A DNA stretch of 27,582 nt from Gammaproteobacteria bacterium (GTDB taxonomy: Bacteria; Pseudomonadota; Gammaproteobacteria; Berkiellales; Berkiellaceae): positions 1 to 27,582 of the forward strand of contig VGTX01000002.1 in NCBI GenBank assembly GCA_016874315.1, written 5' to 3'. Position numbers and translations under genes: made by a program. The notes beneath the pieces were generated by a model. The model was not told the origin of the DNA. It was given only the letters and a program-made list of their open reading frames with translations, and made no database searches. Numbering within the stretch: the first letter of the stretch is position 1; the number at the start of each line of letters is the position of its first letter. Below are positions 26,101 to 27,582 of the stretch, in pieces.

Positions 26101-26492
26101 AATCGTCATATGATACAGCAACACTTACTGCAAATGAGTATGGAAATTATAATTACTCAACCACTTCCATTAAGAACTCTCAACATATCGGAATTCAAGG
26201 ACTCCAATCTGTGACGTATGATAAAGGCTCTGCAGAAATTGCTTTAAAATTTGGTTATGTCAGAGAGAAAAATGCAAATCGCAATGCAGTATCATATTTC
26301 TCATACTTATATGACCTTTCAGAGCAAATTCCCGTTGTTCAACCTAATAACACATACCATTCTCTTGAGGCCAATTTAGAGATTGATGCACTTTATGGTG
26401 AGAATTGGGCGCTTGCAGCGAGCTACACAGGTAAGTTTAATAAATATGAAACAAACCATACAATAACACTAGTGGCTGAGTATTTCTTATAA
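20133..26492 (+). CDS. Autotransporter (type V secretion) with long beta-helix passenger
   Basis: 2,119-residue outer-membrane autotransporter. The N-terminal signal peptide is basic then hydrophobic, with likely cleavage after A-Y-A at residue 25. The passenger (about 26-1750) is Ser/Thr/Gly/Asn-rich and repetitive, with autotransporter-associated beta-strand units such as L-S-G-N-N-T-Y-G-G-A-T-T-V near 868, Y-T-Y-T-G-T-T-T-V near 1288 and G-A-G-D-L-I-L-A-G-D-F near 1438. This indicates a surface beta-helix, probably adhesive. A polar, Lys/Asn-rich linker lies around 1735-1810. Residues about 1815-2119 are the C-terminal beta-barrel, with alternating aromatic strands (W-S-G-A-V-G-V, F-Y-G-Y-G-Y-I-G-F, K-P-Y-L-G-F-E). 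The last residues are A-E-Y-F-L, so the chain ends in Leu rather than the usual Phe or Trp. Start ATG 20133 has AAGGATG upstream. In the preceding gap (19949-20132) I see no confident promoter. A clear terminator follows. Confidence 0.95.
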   Translation: MNHYSSRKFHAFALFSLGYCASAYAASYTLSSNNNNQNVSATIDITTGMTTYDQIFMDSEILFQVDNNDVTNGVSFGHIGTSSASNMQLGDGFTLNGTNSSYHLTYNATAPAQNTAYQINPFIILTNSTNFLTLTTRNGSSITLNGHVGGAGNITISNSDSSGGTGTVTFNNPTSAPFNGTITTNTNTTTVFKTGGQFAPSALAIGSGSTFELRSEGGVTSTLGYLSGIGTIALSNSGSSTSFVNITGSGASFGGSMVISPHIEATYSNTQNAFGPSSLSVDAGGKMTISGGTSITTTTVSGANSSIPTGLLVLQPVSGTTHLLSTLNGSGNISINGAGSVQVNNGSNYTGTITLTQGTLNLTNPSTTFNLSSAQGTNTNITPGSSTLQYWGSLGSSAGTISFSPYNNYATSIVINSAQSNFTGTLSMGTSTTLSRGVSGSLGTGTNIALNAGSILSLGSSNLSVASISGGTAGSSGVSTSQITASGSSTNLTVGPTSGTVTYSGTISGVNQLEMNGAGTWALANTTNSNSWTSTKVTSGTLALSGVNVHPSAASINIGSSGTLAVNANQIATGLTGSGTLAIGSNTQLTLNRSTNSFSGTVTGGTTSTIAITQGTSGAASNSLTLNGNISGMAGIFSVPQYTSLLIGGSSTATFASLGGSGSTHGEVILQGSGSSGPSITITDPSTFAGQFSIDNLSTLTLNKMPTSSSSITNNKTLNLSLTGTSNTYGGSISSGGDSSNLNITSGTITFNAAQGQYLGTVNISSGATVKSGVSSLFSASKTIEVSGTLDLQGNSTTLKSITGTETNGETILGFRDTSVTPNTTTNGSLTLNPTESSSYSGKITDPTGCASTVNINIASGVTYTLSGNNTYGGATTVTTSTSSPTTAGVLAIEGNSAIPSTTILNINSHGSVSLTNPNNLANYTVSTSGLTGDSSGTLSLSNNNFTVTSNQTATYAGALVGSSNSTFRLNGSGNLTLSGSLASMTGRLSVGDTATLTLKTLPASAATLRTESTGSTILFDTSANTITIPNTAGAGLITGSANGTVKQSGSNAFTIAKALTYAGPTVIAGNTVISNVNLSTSSITVTGNGSLTFQGNDASTPWTINTPLLINATSDNNASAAINAISGQQITINNPITLNGTTITTNGVTTLSKSATLSLSGNISIARTQLQAQTTTLTYGSLIIDPAADVKINNATLALSGANTLSGNIKFLNSAIISTIGLPFSPAASLSKLSSSTATTGIILSDTSTTSISLDPDLNLNLGISGIGSLNIGGAGLLRLSSTAEYTYTGTTTVAASGKLDVSSNFNPSAPVILGAHSSTAGLYLSPDSQSTLNNPSVFSFDIESTSYNRGSIFINSGYAQLTGNVSHGQAGSLNTAQGLTSILSGGKLIIGPSFTSGAPITLADATSELYISVPEGDQYILQNNISGGGRLYKVGAGDLILAGDFTRYNGQGFSILDGTINFQTNPSLNYAVTGAFSITTNPSELWILSADDYPIDFQGTITSVANSRFQLQSFVENNMMEIHAINLSGTIDIKVTDDPNLPNPNPSAVGLFTVDNLTINSGGTINFLFDQASEGLSIPMLSYNSLTRAQGVIGSYQLFPFNHSAAFAGREYKLMAVANASADDLEFLSSVAESLIAPGGFSFTTQLLNASGNSPQIGDTVVLSVLLTKTMSENFLSTILPNASAGLLQFFNTLQSIGLRSNNIAAQHTATIVESITTDSVQDVINGLLPSGTHQNARAISAGHGSSTGRSMLSHNNQASAKNTTLLGKFGPIKKIQTNTVRKNNILNKLSNKNMLENGGLTSPTLSDYLDGLQINGYSISAQTSYAHQHIVSDIENNPDSNASTWSGAVGVSKTVAQYYNVGLLGEYQSRNVQSLPNSMNKTSHTKEDIHTVAVFGLYEQPEAHPFYGYGYIGFSKHHYNTTRTWNQALYQNNTVTYDNYTATGNHNGYDTTVNIEAGYTHQVNEKLKLKPYLGFETIHLHELAYAESSYDTATLTANEYGNYNYSTTSIKNSQHIGIQGLQSVTYDKGSAEIALKFGYVREKNANRNAVSYFSYLYDLSEQIPVVQPNNTYHSLEANLEIDALYGENWALAASYTGKFNKYETNHTITLVAEYFL

Positions 26493-26510
26493 TAAACAAT
26501 CAGACTGCAG

Positions 26511-26543
26511 TAAAAAGGGGATATCACATCCCCTTTTTATTTT
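26511..26543 (+). terminator. Rho-independent terminator of the autotransporter
   Basis: AAAAAGGGGAT and ATCCCCTTTTT form a perfect 11-bp stem around ATCAC, extended by one T-A pair. It ends in a T-rich tail (TTTTTATTTTC), 19 bases after the stop codon. It is the only textbook intrinsic terminator in the window. Confidence 0.92.
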
Positions 26544-26579
26544 CATAAGAATACAGATGTATATTCACTCTTCTTGCAT

Positions 26580-26609
26580 TTGACTTGCACACAAGAATTA
26601 ATGTAATAT
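26580..26609 (+). promoter_or_regulatory. Promoter of the tandem small-protein genes
   Basis: TTGACT (26580-26585), an 18-base spacer and TAATAT (26604-26609), 29 bases before ATG 26639. A direct repeat CTTGCA (26573-26578, 26584-26589) spaced 11 bases apart, one helical turn, straddles the -35 and may bind a regulator. Confidence 0.45.
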
Positions 26610-26638
26610 ATTGAAATCTATAGCAATAAAAATAGACA

Positions 26639-26953
26639 ATGAAGATAGCACATCTCAATAATTTAAATCAAATCGCTGGCGGCGATGTTGTCAACCCTCA
26701 AGAGCCTCCTTATTTCACTGGGTTATCCAAGTATGGTGCATCGATTTATGAAAAAATGTATCGTATACGAGATTTGGGAACCGGCAGAACGATAGATTAT
26801 ACAAGAAATATTGCGTTCATTGATGGACAATCGCAATATGATGAAACTGGAATTGCATCTCGCAAACACAATCAATATATGCAAGGTCTTGTGGTTGGGG
26901 CAGGCATTGGACTGTTAACTACACTTGGCTTTTTAAAGCTTTCCTGTTTGTAA
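26639..26953 (+). CDS. Small protein with GG-type leader and glycine-rich hydrophobic C-terminus
   Basis: 104-residue protein of unknown family. The N-terminus (M-K-I-A-H-L-N-N-L-N-Q-I-A-G-G-D) resembles a double-glycine leader peptide, with L..L..I-A-G-G, in which cleavage would follow residue 15. The middle is polar and tyrosine-rich. The end (G-L-V-V-G-A-G-I-G-L-L, about residues 83-93) is a glycine-spaced hydrophobic helix, probably membrane-inserting. The next gene has the same ending, so the two look like diverged duplicates, 17 bases apart and probably co-transcribed. No ribosome binding site is evident, but a promoter lies just upstream. No C39 peptidase transporter is present in the window, so the leader reading is tentative. 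Confidence 0.65.
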   Translation: MKIAHLNNLNQIAGGDVVNPQEPPYFTGLSKYGASIYEKMYRIRDLGTGRTIDYTRNIAFIDGQSQYDETGIASRKHNQYMQGLVVGAGIGLLTTLGFLKLSCL

Positions 26954-26970
26954 TAGCGAGGTATTTTAAC

Positions 26971-27318
26971 ATGAATAAAATGACATTAGAGCAATACATT
27001 TCTACTTCAGCAGGTCAAGATTCTGTAGGTAATTTGCAATATCTTATGAGTCAAAATGGCGAACATATCTATGGACCACGATCTTTTGCAGTAGGACAAA
27101 AACCGTTTCTTTTAAGTTTAGGCGATCATGAGTACTCAATGGAAGCAGATATGATTGATTCCAATGGAAAACGCACATGGTTACCAAATGCTGAAGTATT
27201 TGACGCAAGAGTCGAGCGTTCAATTAATCAAGCTTTCTATCCAGGAATCTTACATGGAGCAGGAGTAGGATTAGTTTTAGCACTCTCTTATCGTGCAATG
27301 GTAGGACGTTTTTACTAA
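26971..27318 (+). CDS. Small protein with glycine-rich hydrophobic C-terminus
   Basis: 115-residue protein of unknown family. Its C-terminal N-Q-A-F..G-I-L-H-G-A-G-V-G-L-V-L-A-L (from about residue 88) aligns with N-Q-Y-M-Q-G-L-V-V-G-A-G-I-G-L-L of the preceding gene, supporting duplication. The N-terminal 85 residues are polar with no recognised domain, and unlike its neighbour it has no G-G leader. GAGG lies about ten bases before ATG 26971 as a ribosome binding site. The stop codon sits in a short GTTTTTA-C-TAAAAAC palindrome. It is convergent with the gene entering from the right edge, with 28 bases between them. Confidence 0.7.
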   Translation: MNKMTLEQYISTSAGQDSVGNLQYLMSQNGEHIYGPRSFAVGQKPFLLSLGDHEYSMEADMIDSNGKRTWLPNAEVFDARVERSINQAFYPGILHGAGVGLVLALSYRAMVGRFY

Positions 27319-27346
27319 AAACACATCCAACCAAGAATCTTATTAA

Positions 27347-27582
27347 CTACGCCAAGGCATTCACTGATGCAATCACTCTATCATAGCGATAGAGTGGCCC
27401 TTGAACAGTCCAATCAGATGCAAGAATATAACTTGCAGGTGGCTGTTCGATAGGATAAAAATGATACGGTGAGCTATCAAATTTATTTAATACAACACGA
27501 TTGGGATATTTTTCCAAATCAGCTAATCCATTTTTTCCATCATAACTCACTAGCACAATGGTGGAGAAAGTTTGCTTTTTTT
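27347..27582 (-). CDS. C-terminal end of an unidentified protein, partial
   Basis: A minus-strand frame enters from the right edge and stays open for 77 codons to TAG at 27347-27349. A GTG at 27556 lies inside it, but the frame is open upstream, so the start is probably outside. The visible product is soluble and rich in Tyr, Asp and Pro (for example L-V-S-Y-D-G-K-N-G, N-K-F-D-S-S-P-Y-H-F-Y-P and S-D-W-T-V-Q-G-P-L-Y-R-Y-D). I do not recognise the family from this end alone. Confidence 0.6.
   Translation of the reverse strand, partial: KKQTFSTIVLVSYDGKNGLADLEKYPNRVVLNKFDSSPYHFYPIEQPPASYILASDWTVQGPLYRYDRVIASVNALA

Noticed and set aside
20133..26492. Long exact DNA repeats in the passenger region
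   Set aside because: The repetition is at the level of short words (GGATCG, ACAAGTGG-like) and protein pattern. I found no long tandem nucleotide repeat by eye.

Overview
This is an AT-rich window (by eye a little over one third G+C) from what looks like a host-associated Gram-negative proteobacterium. The evidence is an outer-membrane autotransporter, cytochrome c maturation genes, a b561-type cytochrome, ankyrin-repeat proteins and several very large helical proteins with no recognisable housekeeping role. An isolated ccmA-ccmB pair, rather than a full ccmABCDEFGH operon, fits an intracellular alphaproteobacterium (Rickettsiales or Holosporales type) better than a gammaproteobacterium. That placement is inference. 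No rRNA, tRNA, CRISPR array, transposase or phage gene was seen.

Layout. A minus-strand gene runs off the left edge (1-672). It is a member of a protein family that occurs twice more in the window. A gap with a CATATGAG repeat cluster and a small membrane-protein ORF (925-1176) follows. Two overlapping plus-strand ORFs (1428-3680 and 3673-6456) look like one ancestral gene split by a one-base frameshift in a T7 run. Next come an ankyrin protein (6661-7701), a convergent overlapping unknown gene (7681-8133, minus), a strong promoter with a doubtful small ORF, ccmA-ccmB (8579-9674), a 776-residue protein with ankyrin-like repeats (9853-12183) and a 2,323-residue protein (12302-19273). The right part holds cytochrome b561 (19430-19948), a 2,119-residue autotransporter (20133-26492) with a textbook terminator, two tandem small proteins with a shared glycine-rich hydrophobic C-terminus (26639-27318), and the end of a minus-strand gene entering from the right edge.

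How it fits together. The ccm pair exports or handles heme for c-type cytochromes, and cytochrome b561 is a membrane electron carrier, so these are the respiratory core genes. The rest is accessory and looks directed at a host: ankyrin proteins, an autotransporter, and a family of giant helical proteins.

The most notable result is that giant family. The 1-672, 1428-6456 and 12302-19273 products share a collinear N-terminal region of about 700 residues (only its beginning is inside the window for the left gene). It carries a [W/F]-S-C-x2-G-x2-E motif; the two complete copies also share a W-A-V-T motif and an S-W-[VL]-x-L-L-x-x-I-F motif. I do not recognise this as a named domain. Two of the three copies appear damaged (in-frame TGA at 709-711, frameshift at 3624-3630), and the third is intact.
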